64,000 bases of DNA from Lachnospiraceae bacterium. Lineage in GTDB: Bacteria > Bacillota > Clostridia > Lachnospirales > Lachnospiraceae. The notes under the pieces are model-generated. The model did not search any database. It had not been told where the DNA came from and saw only the letters and a list, made by a program, of their open reading frames with translations. Below, one piece after another: positions 9,445 through 16,747 of this stretch; the stretch's first letter is position 1, and each line of letters begins with the position of its first letter. The DNA lies in the NCBI GenBank assembly GCA_902363555.1, contig CABJAM010000006.1, positions 141,854-205,853 on the forward strand. The letters are read 5' to 3'. Made by a program: the position numbers and the translations under genes.

Positions 9445-9473
9445 AGTATATCACCCTTTTTTCAAATTGACAA
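9445..9473 (-). promoter_or_regulatory. Ribokinase promoter
   Basis: On the minus strand, TTGTCA (9468-9473), 17 bp, TATACT (9445-9450). Its -35 box overlaps almost completely with the -35 box of the sulfatase promoter on the other strand. Confidence 0.72.
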
Positions 9474-9495
9474 GGATTTTGTGCTGTGCTATATT
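9467..9495 (+). promoter_or_regulatory. Sulfatase promoter
   Basis: TTGACA (9467-9472), 17 bp, TATATT (9490-9495). A near-consensus sigma-A promoter that shares its -35 bases with the divergent ribokinase promoter. Confidence 0.82.
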
Positions 9496-9535
9496 GAGCA
9501 TATCTCAGGAGAAAAAATAGAGGAGGGTGATCGGA

Positions 9536-10966
9536 TTGAAAAGCAAAGCTTACAGGGATTTTTTATCCCAGTGCTATCAGGAAAACCAATGTCAGCAAAA
9601 TGAACGATGCGGCCAGATTCCGCCAGCCGGACGGCCCCGGCAGAATGTGATCTGGCTGATCAGTGATCAGCAGCGGGCCCAGTCTCTGTCTGGCAACGGA
9701 GATCCCAATGCGCGTACCCCCAATCTGGACGTTATGTGCAGAATGGGGGTAAACTTTCGCCAGGCGGTATCTGGGTATCCGCTGTGCTGCCCCTTTCGGG
9801 GAACTATGCTGACAGGCAGGTATCATAATAAGTGCGTTGTGGGCCATGAATACCAACTGCCGCCGGAGCAGAGGACGATTACAGATGTCTTCAATGAACA
9901 CGGATATGATACGGCGTATTTTGGAAAATGGCATTTAGACGGCTGCCGCCGCAATCCCATAATGCATGTGGTGCCCAGGGAGCGCCGGGGCCGTTTTGGA
10001 ACATGGATTGGTTATGAGAATAATAACTGCCAGTGGAATACATGGGTTCACGGCCATAAAAAAGAAGCGGAGGTAGAGCAGTACCAGCTTAAAGGCTATG
10101 AGACGAACGCACTTACGGATCTGCTGCTCGACTATTTGAAGGAGCGGGCAAAAGATCCGGATGATACGCCCTTTTTTGCAGTACTTTCCGTGCAGCCGCC
10201 ACATGAGCCTTATGTAGCGCCGCCGGAGTTTCTCGGTCATTTTCAGTGGAACGATATAATACTCAGGCCCAATGTACCGTGTACGGAGGCGGACCAGAGG
10301 AAGGCTAAAACCGAACTGGCCCGGTATTATGCCATGATTGAAAATCTGGACTGGAACGTGGGGCGGGTGCTTGAGACTCTGCGGGAGCTGGACCTGGATC
10401 TGAACACTCAGATCATGTTTTTCAGTGACCATGGAGATATGATGGGCTCCCATGGATTATACGGAAAAGTCGTGCCCTATGAGGAATCCATCCGTGTGCC
10501 CATGATCATCAGCGGTGGAGTGGCGGAATTCTTCGGTTATCGCACCGGCCCCAGTGACGTAGTATTTAATGATGTGGATATCGCCCCAACAACCCTGGGT
10601 TTATGTGGCCTGCCAGTACCTGACAGCATGGAAGGCTATGATTATTCGTATTATCGGTATGGGGATGGATCCCATGGACCGGCAGTGCCCCAATCAGAGG
10701 AGCCGCAGTCCGCATATATTCAGGTGATGGATGCACGCGAGGGCTGTGATCAGGTATGGCGGGCCGTGGTGACCCGGGATCGCTGGAAATATGTCTGTTT
10801 CCAGAATGCGGAATGGCTGCTGTTTGATTTGAATACAGATCCTTATGAACAGAAAAATCTGGCGCACTCCTTTGCGCATCGAAAAAAGCGGGAGGAGCTG
10901 AACGGACTCCTTAAGTCATGGGTGGAAAAAACCGGGGATACCTTCCGGGTTCCGGAGCTTCCATGA
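9536..10966 (+). CDS. Sulfatase (Cys-type formylglycine)
   Basis: A 476-residue alkaline-phosphatase-superfamily sulfatase. The maturation signature C-x-P-x-R is at residues 84-88 (CCPFR), followed by the family TG four residues later. Cys84 would be oxidised to formylglycine, which in anaerobes requires a radical-SAM anSME; none is encoded in the window. Metal ligands are seen in ISDQQ near the N-terminus and in FFSDHGD. Start: TTG at 9536, because AGGAGG is 9 bp upstream; the GTG at 9527 lies inside the ribosome binding site region. No signal peptide, so it would desulfate imported substrates in the cytoplasm. It sits at the edge of the glycosidase locus; the exact sulfated sugar is unknown. 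Confidence 0.88.
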   Translation: MKSKAYRDFLSQCYQENQCQQNERCGQIPPAGRPRQNVIWLISDQQRAQSLSGNGDPNARTPNLDVMCRMGVNFRQAVSGYPLCCPFRGTMLTGRYHNKCVVGHEYQLPPEQRTITDVFNEHGYDTAYFGKWHLDGCRRNPIMHVVPRERRGRFGTWIGYENNNCQWNTWVHGHKKEAEVEQYQLKGYETNALTDLLLDYLKERAKDPDDTPFFAVLSVQPPHEPYVAPPEFLGHFQWNDIILRPNVPCTEADQRKAKTELARYYAMIENLDWNVGRVLETLRELDLDLNTQIMFFSDHGDMMGSHGLYGKVVPYEESIRVPMIISGGVAEFFGYRTGPSDVVFNDVDIAPTTLGLCGLPVPDSMEGYDYSYYRYGDGSHGPAVPQSEEPQSAYIQVMDAREGCDQVWRAVVTRDRWKYVCFQNAEWLLFDLNTDPYEQKNLAHSFAHRKKREELNGLLKSWVEKTGDTFRVPELP

Positions 10967-10985
10967 ACGCTATACAGCCCCATAA

Positions 10986-11012
10986 AACGGTTACCGTCAG
11001 GGCCTAACCGTT
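10986..11012 (+). other. Small hairpin after sulfatase
   Basis: AACGGTTA and TAACCGTT form an 8-bp perfect stem with an 11-nt loop, 20 bp after the sulfatase stop. There is no T-run, so it is not a standard terminator; it may be an mRNA 3'-end structure. Confidence 0.35.
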
Positions 11013-11072
11013 CAGAGGGCCAGAAACTGTTATGCCAGGGAGACAAAGTGCGGATGTAAGTCAGAAAATGCA

Positions 11073-11101
11073 TTGACTTTCCTGTAGTTTCATGCTATGC
11101 T
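11073..11101 (+). promoter_or_regulatory. GH13 promoter
   Basis: TTGACT (11073-11078), 17 bp, TATGCT (11096-11101). It is followed 9 bp later by an operator. Confidence 0.78.
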
Positions 11102-11109
11102 TTGTCTAA

Positions 11110-11125
11110 GAGTAATCGTTTACTC
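11110..11125. promoter_or_regulatory. LacI-type operator (GH13 promoter)
   Basis: GAGTAATCGTTTACTC, with perfect 6-bp outer arms around a central CG and one mismatch from the locus consensus. It covers about +1 to +16 of the GH13 transcript. Confidence 0.78.
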
Positions 11126-11158
11126 AAAGAGTAAAAGAACATGGGGGGTGACAAAGCA

Positions 11159-13249
11159 ATGGTCACATTGCGCAACGAGGGTATTACGTGTTGTTTTGAC
11201 GAAACTTCCGGACAGCTTCTGACGGTGGAAAGAGGCTCTCTGACCATTCCTTTCGGCGGCCTGGCCTTTGACTTCGGCTGTAACGGGGAGATGGCAGTCG
11301 GGCTTTTGGCCTACGAGTCCATGCTGGATTTTCGCACATGGAACCTGCCGGACATTGCACCTACGGGAAAGCCGTTTTCTCTGGAACCGGAACAGGTACA
11401 GACCGGGGAGAAGGTTGTCCGGGTGAGCTATCCGATGTCTATGGGGATCATGCAGGTATCCTATGAACTTTTGGATAGTTCTGTGAAGGTGGACCTGGAG
11501 CTGACCAATACATCACAGGAGACATTATATTTAAATACGTGCGGGATACTTCTTTCTCTGGCACAGACAAAGGGCGTTGTCTTTGATTATCCGGCCAACG
11601 CGCCCATTTTCCATTATGCGGTGGAAAAGCTGGCGGAGAGAAAGCCCGTGCAGACCGGGCTGATCAATTTTGCCACGCATTTCGCCCTTCCGGAAGGGAA
11701 TCTGAACCTGCTGTTTATTGATCCGATCGAGAAGTGGGGATGCGGCACCTTCCGGGAACAGGATCACACATGTCAGGTGTATCACGCCGGTCTTGAGATG
11801 GATCTGGCGCCCGGGGCCTCCTGCGCGGTGGGAAGTCTGTATATTCAACCCTGTGCGCCGGAAACGGAGCATGAGCCGGACGATGGGAACCCCTATCTTA
11901 AAATACGGCAGTTGGTGAAGTCGCTGGGGTATGCCCCATGTACCGGAGGAATCACAGAAGGTGTGATGTACTCCGGACATCCGGCGGGAACGATGGATAA
12001 GGATTTTCCATTAAAGGATGATCTGTATGCCTATGCAAAGGGTCTTCCGGCTCTGAAGGAGATGGGGGTGGATCATATATGGCTGCTTCCGGTCTTTGAC
12101 CATACGGAGGAAGGCGTGTATCATTCCAACGACCAGTCCGTGATCCACGAGCGCTATGGCGGCGAGGACGGCTGCAGGTATTTCTGTGATCTGGCCCATG
12201 ACCTGGGTATGACCATTTTGTTTGACTATGTGCCCCATGGGCCCGTACCGGAATATCCACTGGTGGCGGAGCATCCCGACTGGCCGGGGAAGCGCCGGGA
12301 TGGCACATTACAGGAGGAGTGGGATTGTGTCTCCATGGATTATAATCACCCGGGGTATCAGGAGTATACATCAGAGCTTGTACACGACCATGTGCGGCGG
12401 TTTGGGATCGACGGCGCAAGGATCGACTGCGCCATGGGCGGTCTGTCCAACTGGCGCCCTTACAGGGGAAACCGGCCCAGCGGCAACAGTGTGCTGGCGG
12501 GAGTACATATTACTGAAAGTATTCGCAATGGTTTTTTGAGGGGAGGGGAGCCATCCTTTATCCTTCCGGAAAACTTTAATCCGCTGCCAAACTATTATCA
12601 CTGTACGGATTTATTTTACGGAATGAACCTGTACCGTGCATTTGTGGAGCTGGAGCATTTGCTGAAGGAAAAGCCTGCTCAATATGTGGCTCACCTCACA
12701 GATTTTTTGGAGAGGGAGGCGTGGACTACGCCGCCGGATTATCACAAAATGCGTTTTCTGGATAATCACGATACGGTTTCCTGGGTATGGCAGTCGGCCA
12801 GAGCGGTGGACTGTTACGGCCCGGCGGCGGCCCGGGCGCTTTTTGCTTTGATTTCCCTCATCGACGGCGTGCCAATGATCTATCAGGGGGATGAGGACCC
12901 CTCAATTTACGGAGGCACCGGGGAAAATCTGGTTCCTTTCTTCACGAAGCTGTTTCACGACCGCAGGAATTTTATTCCTGCAAAGAGTAACCAGACGACC
13001 TATCTGCATACCGGCACGCCGGTGATGGCGTTTATCCGGGAACCCAGGGAGACGCCAGTGCCGGAGCCTTGTGACAGATATGCAACCATGGGAAGCGGGC
13101 GCGTGCTTGTATTGATCAATCTGTCCGGGGAGGCGAAGAACTTTGACCTTACAGGCTATGCGGCGGAGCTGTTGACCTGGGGCGGCGGATCGGAGGCTGC
13201 TAAGCCGGGGGTAGTGCCCGCTTACGGTTACCAGATGTATCAGCTTTGA
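11159..13249 (+). CDS. GH13-family glycosidase with N-terminal beta domain
   Basis: A 696-residue protein. The first ~250 residues are a beta-rich domain without a recognised signature. The rest is an alpha-amylase-type (beta/alpha)8 barrel with all four GH13 regions: DYVPHG (region I), GARIDC with the nucleophile at about Asp423, LPENF with the acid/base at about Glu471, and FLDNHD with Asp538. A short C-terminal beta domain follows. Start 11159 is preferred over the ATG at 11141 because GGGGGGTG lies 8 bp before it. No signal peptide. Substrate specificity cannot be read from the motifs; the large N-terminal domain is unlike simple maltases. It has its own promoter with an operator. Confidence 0.87.
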   Translation: MVTLRNEGITCCFDETSGQLLTVERGSLTIPFGGLAFDFGCNGEMAVGLLAYESMLDFRTWNLPDIAPTGKPFSLEPEQVQTGEKVVRVSYPMSMGIMQVSYELLDSSVKVDLELTNTSQETLYLNTCGILLSLAQTKGVVFDYPANAPIFHYAVEKLAERKPVQTGLINFATHFALPEGNLNLLFIDPIEKWGCGTFREQDHTCQVYHAGLEMDLAPGASCAVGSLYIQPCAPETEHEPDDGNPYLKIRQLVKSLGYAPCTGGITEGVMYSGHPAGTMDKDFPLKDDLYAYAKGLPALKEMGVDHIWLLPVFDHTEEGVYHSNDQSVIHERYGGEDGCRYFCDLAHDLGMTILFDYVPHGPVPEYPLVAEHPDWPGKRRDGTLQEEWDCVSMDYNHPGYQEYTSELVHDHVRRFGIDGARIDCAMGGLSNWRPYRGNRPSGNSVLAGVHITESIRNGFLRGGEPSFILPENFNPLPNYYHCTDLFYGMNLYRAFVELEHLLKEKPAQYVAHLTDFLEREAWTTPPDYHKMRFLDNHDTVSWVWQSARAVDCYGPAAARALFALISLIDGVPMIYQGDEDPSIYGGTGENLVPFFTKLFHDRRNFIPAKSNQTTYLHTGTPVMAFIREPRETPVPEPCDRYATMGSGRVLVLINLSGEAKNFDLTGYAAELLTWGGGSEAAKPGVVPAYGYQMYQL

Positions 13250-13260
13250 CGGCTGTAATC

Positions 13261-13276
13261 AGGTAATCGTTTGACC
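13261..13276. promoter_or_regulatory. Weak LacI-type operator upstream of lacI-type gene
   Basis: AGGTAATCGTTTGACC keeps the GTAA-CG-TTT core but has six mismatches from the consensus. It lies just upstream of a TATAAT (13291-13296) and could mediate autoregulation. Tentative. Confidence 0.4.
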
Positions 13277-13366
13277 TTTTAGAATAGTTATATAATTTCA
13301 GCAGTCCGGCCAATCTGGACGGTTACATAAATCCGGATTTTATGGGTAAAACATGGGCAACTCAAC

Positions 13367-13395
13367 TTGACTATCCTATGGAAATCTGCTATAAA
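13367..13395 (+). promoter_or_regulatory. Promoter of LacI-family regulator
   Basis: TTGACT (13367-13372), 17 bp, TATAAA (13390-13395), about 70 bp before the chosen start codon. Confidence 0.68.
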
Positions 13396-13466
13396 TATAG
13401 TATATATGTATGAAAAGGTATGCTGGAGACGAACATTATAGCAGAAGGATGAGGATAGGAAGCACC

Positions 13467-14477
13467 ATGGGTAAAGAGCTTGATAAATCCATTTCCATGA
13501 CAGATATTTCACGGATGGCAGGCGTCTCTGTGGCGACCGTTTCCCGGGTGATCAACCAAAATGGCCGTTATTCAGCGGAGACGGAGCGCAGAGTGCGCGA
13601 CATCATTGAGAAGTATCACTATACGCCGAACATGGCGGCGAAAGGTTTAAAGACGCGGCGGACGAATTTTGTAGGAATTCTCGTGCCGGATATTACCAAT
13701 GATTTCTTTGGCTGGATCGTGCGGGAGATACAAAACGGCCTGCGTATCCACGGCTATATGGCCCTGGTATGTAATACCGGGGAGGATGAGGAGATTGAGC
13801 GCCAGTATCTCAGTATGCTGGGGGCAGTAAATCCCTCGGGGATGATTCTTATTTCCGGTAATAACAGTGAATTGGGAAAAGGCTTGAAGCATCTGCCGGC
13901 GATCTACATCGACCGTGCGCCCATGACCGGAGCCGGAGATGTGACGGTGATCGAATCGGATAACTACGGCGGGGCAAAGCTGGCTGTGCAGGAATTATAT
14001 GAAAAAGGCTGTCGGCGCATTGCCTGTATCCGCTCTGCAAGAGTGATTTCGACCCACAGCTCCCGGTACAGCGGCTATCGGGATCAGTTGGAGCTGTATG
14101 GACTGTCCGCCCAGAATGAGCTGGATTTTCGGGTGGACGAGATTTCTTTCGTGGCGGCCAGACAGGCGATGGACCAGTTTCTAGACATCGGTAAAAGATT
14201 TGACGGCATTTTCTGTACATCGGACTGGTTGGCCCTGGGTGTGGTGGCAGCCATGAAAGATCATGGTCTAAAGGTACCGGAGGATGTGAAGGTAGTCGGC
14301 TTTGACGACATCTCGGTGGCAAGCTTGAGCACCACGCCGTTGACGACCATCCGCCAGAAAACCGATGTGCTGGGCCGGATGGCGGCGGAGGAGATTGTGA
14401 AAATGATGCAGGGCTCGCCGGACCGGAAGCACCGAATCCTCGTCGATGTTTCTCTGATCCGACGTGGTACGACGTAA
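13467..14477 (+). CDS. LacI-family transcriptional regulator
   Basis: A 336-residue repressor-type protein. The N-terminal helix-turn-helix and hinge helix (MTDISRMAGVSVATVSRVIN, then NMAAKGLKTRRTNFVGILVPD) are textbook LacI. The remainder is a periplasmic-binding-protein-like sugar sensor with the C-terminal GFDDISVASLSTTPLTTIRQ segment. Start 13467 is chosen because AGGATAGGA lies just before it; an in-frame ATG at 13410 has no good ribosome binding site. It is the only LacI protein in the window and sits centrally in the locus that carries GAGTAAACGTTTACTC-like palindromes, so it is the obvious candidate to bind them (inference). It likely senses a sugar or sugar phosphate from the pathway. 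Confidence 0.92.
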   Translation: MGKELDKSISMTDISRMAGVSVATVSRVINQNGRYSAETERRVRDIIEKYHYTPNMAAKGLKTRRTNFVGILVPDITNDFFGWIVREIQNGLRIHGYMALVCNTGEDEEIERQYLSMLGAVNPSGMILISGNNSELGKGLKHLPAIYIDRAPMTGAGDVTVIESDNYGGAKLAVQELYEKGCRRIACIRSARVISTHSSRYSGYRDQLELYGLSAQNELDFRVDEISFVAARQAMDQFLDIGKRFDGIFCTSDWLALGVVAAMKDHGLKVPEDVKVVGFDDISVASLSTTPLTTIRQKTDVLGRMAAEEIVKMMQGSPDRKHRILVDVSLIRRGTT

Positions 14478-14504
14478 GAATACGGCATAAGAATGATAAA
14501 AATT

Positions 14505-14537
14505 AAAAAAGAACGATCGGAAGGTCGTTTCTTTTTT
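14505..14537 (+). terminator. Intrinsic terminator after LacI-type gene
   Basis: An A-tract plus GAACGATC pairs with GGTCGTTTC plus a T-tract (with G-T pairs), ending in TTTTTT; loop GGAA. It lies 27 bp after the stop. Confidence 0.82.
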
Positions 14538-14544
14538 AAACAAT

Positions 14545-14560
14545 GAGTAAACGTTTTCTC
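14545..14560. promoter_or_regulatory. LacI-type operator (epimerase operon)
   Basis: GAGTAAACGTTTTCTC, one mismatch from the consensus, 72 bp upstream of the epimerase ATG. I could not identify a convincing -35/-10 pair next to it; a TATAAA at 14600-14605 is a possible -10. Confidence 0.72.
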
Positions 14561-14632
14561 TATCTGCACTAAAAAAGAACGGGAGAAAAAAATATAGAGT
14601 ATAAAAGAACAAAGACAGGAGGAGCTGTTACT

Positions 14633-15313
14633 ATGACATTTATGCTATCGGATTCTCTGATGTGTGTGGACATGCTGCATATCGGGAGACAACTGGAAGT
14701 GCTGGACGCCTGTATGGACTGGCATCATGCGGACGTGATGGACGGGCATTTCTGCCCCAATCTTACCTTATCCCCGGATATGGTGAAGGCCGTGTGCAGC
14801 GTAGCAAAAAAGCCGGTGGAGGTACATCTGATGACGACGCGCCCGGACGACTGGATCGACCGTTTTGCCCAGGCGGGTGCGGCAATGATTTCCGTTCATG
14901 CGGAGACGATCAATACGGCAGCCTTCCGGCTGATCCGCAAGGTGCGTCAGGCGGGCTGCAAGGTGGGAATCGTATTGAATCCGGCCACGCCCTTTGATAC
15001 GATCCGCCACTATATTGATGAGGCCGACCGTTTGACGCTGATGACGGTGGATGTAGGCTATGCAGGACAGCCCATAGTGCCCCAGGTGATCGATAAGATC
15101 CGGGAGGCGGCGGAGTTTAAGAAGCGGAGCGGTCTTAAGTACGAGATACAGATCGACGGGTGCTGTAACAGGACCACCTATCGCACTTATGCGGAGGCGG
15201 GCGCTGAAATTCTGGTAATGGGCTCCGGCCTGTTTAATCTTTCTCCGGACATTGCCCGGGCTGCGGCTCTTATGAAACAGCAGCAGGAGGAAGCGCTGGC
15301 GGGTCTTACGTGA
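14633..15313 (+). CDS. Ribulose/allulose-phosphate 3-epimerase
   Basis: A 226-residue ribulose-phosphate-3-epimerase-fold protein. Signatures: HHADVMDGHFCPNLTLSP (metal-binding His and catalytic Asp), EVHLM, and QIDGCCN. The family includes RPE and AlsE (D-allulose-6-phosphate 3-epimerase). Because it is followed directly by a ROK kinase and an RpiB isomerase, the same trio as in the E. coli D-allose pathway, conversion of D-allulose-6-phosphate to fructose-6-phosphate is the favoured role. A pentose-phosphate RPE role cannot be excluded from sequence alone. First gene of a roughly 14-kb operon, with an AGGAGGAG ribosome binding site. Confidence 0.86.
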   Translation: MTFMLSDSLMCVDMLHIGRQLEVLDACMDWHHADVMDGHFCPNLTLSPDMVKAVCSVAKKPVEVHLMTTRPDDWIDRFAQAGAAMISVHAETINTAAFRLIRKVRQAGCKVGIVLNPATPFDTIRHYIDEADRLTLMTVDVGYAGQPIVPQVIDKIREAAEFKKRSGLKYEIQIDGCCNRTTYRTYAEAGAEILVMGSGLFNLSPDIARAAALMKQQQEEALAGLT

Positions 15314-15361
15314 AAAGTTTCAATAAGGATTTAAATAACAAAGATAACGGAGTGGATTTTT

Positions 15362-16324
15362 ATGTTAGAAAAGAACTATGTTTTGGGATTGGACATTGGC
15401 GGTACCAATATTCGTACAGGCGTGGTTTGCGATGATTTTTCACTGTATGGATTCGAGATGACCTCCAGTGTGGATTTGTTTCGGGCTCCCGGTGGAGAGA
15501 TTCAGGCCCTGGCTTCCCATGTGCGGGGCTATTGCAGACGGCATGCGGAATTTGCTTTCCCAAGGGCTGTATCCATCGGATTTCCGTCGACGATAAATAA
15601 AGATAAGACGGAGGTCCTCTCAACACCGAATCTGCCGGGATTTAACAAGCTGGCTGTGGTGGAGCTGCTGGAAAAGGAGCTGGGTCTGCCGGTTTATATC
15701 AACCGTGATGTAAATCTTTTAATGATGAATGATATTCATGCTTATGAGCTGGAGAAGGCCGATATCGTCATCGGCTGTTATATCGGCACAGGGCTGGGCA
15801 ACGCCATCTGTATCGGCGGGCAGATGCTGCGTGGAAAAAATGGCGTAGCAGGTGAGCTTGGCCATGTTCCGGTGCTTGGGAGCAAGCGTGTCTGCCAGTG
15901 TGGCAATGTGGGATGTATGGAGACGATCGCCTCCGGAAAATATCTGGAGGAGCTGCGTGAGAAGCATTTTCCAAAGGACAGCTTAGCCGGTCTGTTCAGA
16001 GATCACGCAGATAGTCCGGTGCTTAAGGAGTATGTGGAGTATCTGGCCATAGCGGTGGCGCTGGAGATCAACATTCTGGACCCGGACTATGTGATCTTGG
16101 GCGGCGGAGTACTGCAAATGCAGGATTTTCCCATAGAGCTGCTTGAAACCTACATAAAGCACCATACAAGAAAGCCGCTGCCCAATGACAACCTTCAAAT
16201 TGTTATATCAAAACAGAATCAGGAAAGCGGCGTCATCGGCGCAGGCATGGATGCCTTTCGCCGGATGGAGAAAGGAGACGACAATGATAGCACTTGCATC
16301 AGACCATGTTGGTCTTACGCTTAA
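15362..16324 (+). CDS. ROK-family sugar kinase, allose-kinase-like
   Basis: A 320-residue ROK kinase. The N-terminal ATP-binding DIGGTNIRTGVV, the sugar-binding GELGH and the zinc motif CQCGNVGCMETI are all intact, so it should be an active hexokinase-type enzyme. No helix-turn-helix is present, so it is not a repressor. It lies between an AlsE-like epimerase and RpiB, and its 3' end overlaps the RpiB start by 41 bp, indicating translational coupling. By context it would phosphorylate D-allose at O6; glucose, N-acetylmannosamine and fructose kinases share the same fold, so the substrate is inferred. Confidence 0.87.
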   Translation: MLEKNYVLGLDIGGTNIRTGVVCDDFSLYGFEMTSSVDLFRAPGGEIQALASHVRGYCRRHAEFAFPRAVSIGFPSTINKDKTEVLSTPNLPGFNKLAVVELLEKELGLPVYINRDVNLLMMNDIHAYELEKADIVIGCYIGTGLGNAICIGGQMLRGKNGVAGELGHVPVLGSKRVCQCGNVGCMETIASGKYLEELREKHFPKDSLAGLFRDHADSPVLKEYVEYLAIAVALEINILDPDYVILGGGVLQMQDFPIELLETYIKHHTRKPLPNDNLQIVISKQNQESGVIGAGMDAFRRMEKGDDNDSTCIRPCWSYA

Positions 16325-16733
16325 AAAAGTAATTATGGAGCTGTTGGAGGAAAAGGGGCTGGAATACAGGGATTTTGGCGCATATACTACCCAGCGGTGC
16401 GACTATCCCGTTTTTGGCTCGGCGGCAGCCAGGGCAGTGGCCAGCGGGGAATGTGACCGGGGGATCGTCATCTGCGGAACCGGCGTGGGCATATCTCTGT
16501 CCGCCAATAAGATCCATGGTATCCGCTGTGTCGTATGCAGTGAGCCCTATTCCGCCAGGCTGTCCAGACTTCATAATAATACCAATATGCTTGCCATGGG
16601 TTCCCGTGTGGTGGGTGAGGATCTGGCCCGGATGATCACGGAAATCTGGCTGGAAACCCCGTATGAGGGCGGACGCCATCAGCGCAGGGTGGAGCAGCTT
16701 GCGATACTGGAAGAGAAACAGATTCTGGAGTAA
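16284..16733 (+). CDS. rpiB: RpiB/LacAB-family sugar-phosphate isomerase
   Basis: A 149-residue protein. MIALASDHVG, the catalytic-loop ICGTGVGISLSANK, and R-x-x-R near the C-terminus mark the RpiB/LacA/LacB family. RpiB interconverts ribose-5- and ribulose-5-phosphate and is also the known allose-6-phosphate/allulose-6-phosphate isomerase. The start at 16284 lies inside the ROK gene, with AAAGGAG 6 bp upstream. Between the kinase and epimerase activities, this enzyme would complete allose to allulose-6-phosphate. LacAB-type galactose-6-phosphate isomerase is less likely because only one subunit gene is present. Confidence 0.88.
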   Translation: MIALASDHVGLTLKKVIMELLEEKGLEYRDFGAYTTQRCDYPVFGSAAARAVASGECDRGIVICGTGVGISLSANKIHGIRCVVCSEPYSARLSRLHNNTNMLAMGSRVVGEDLARMITEIWLETPYEGGRHQRRVEQLAILEEKQILE

Positions 16734-16747
16734 GGAGGACGAGGAGG

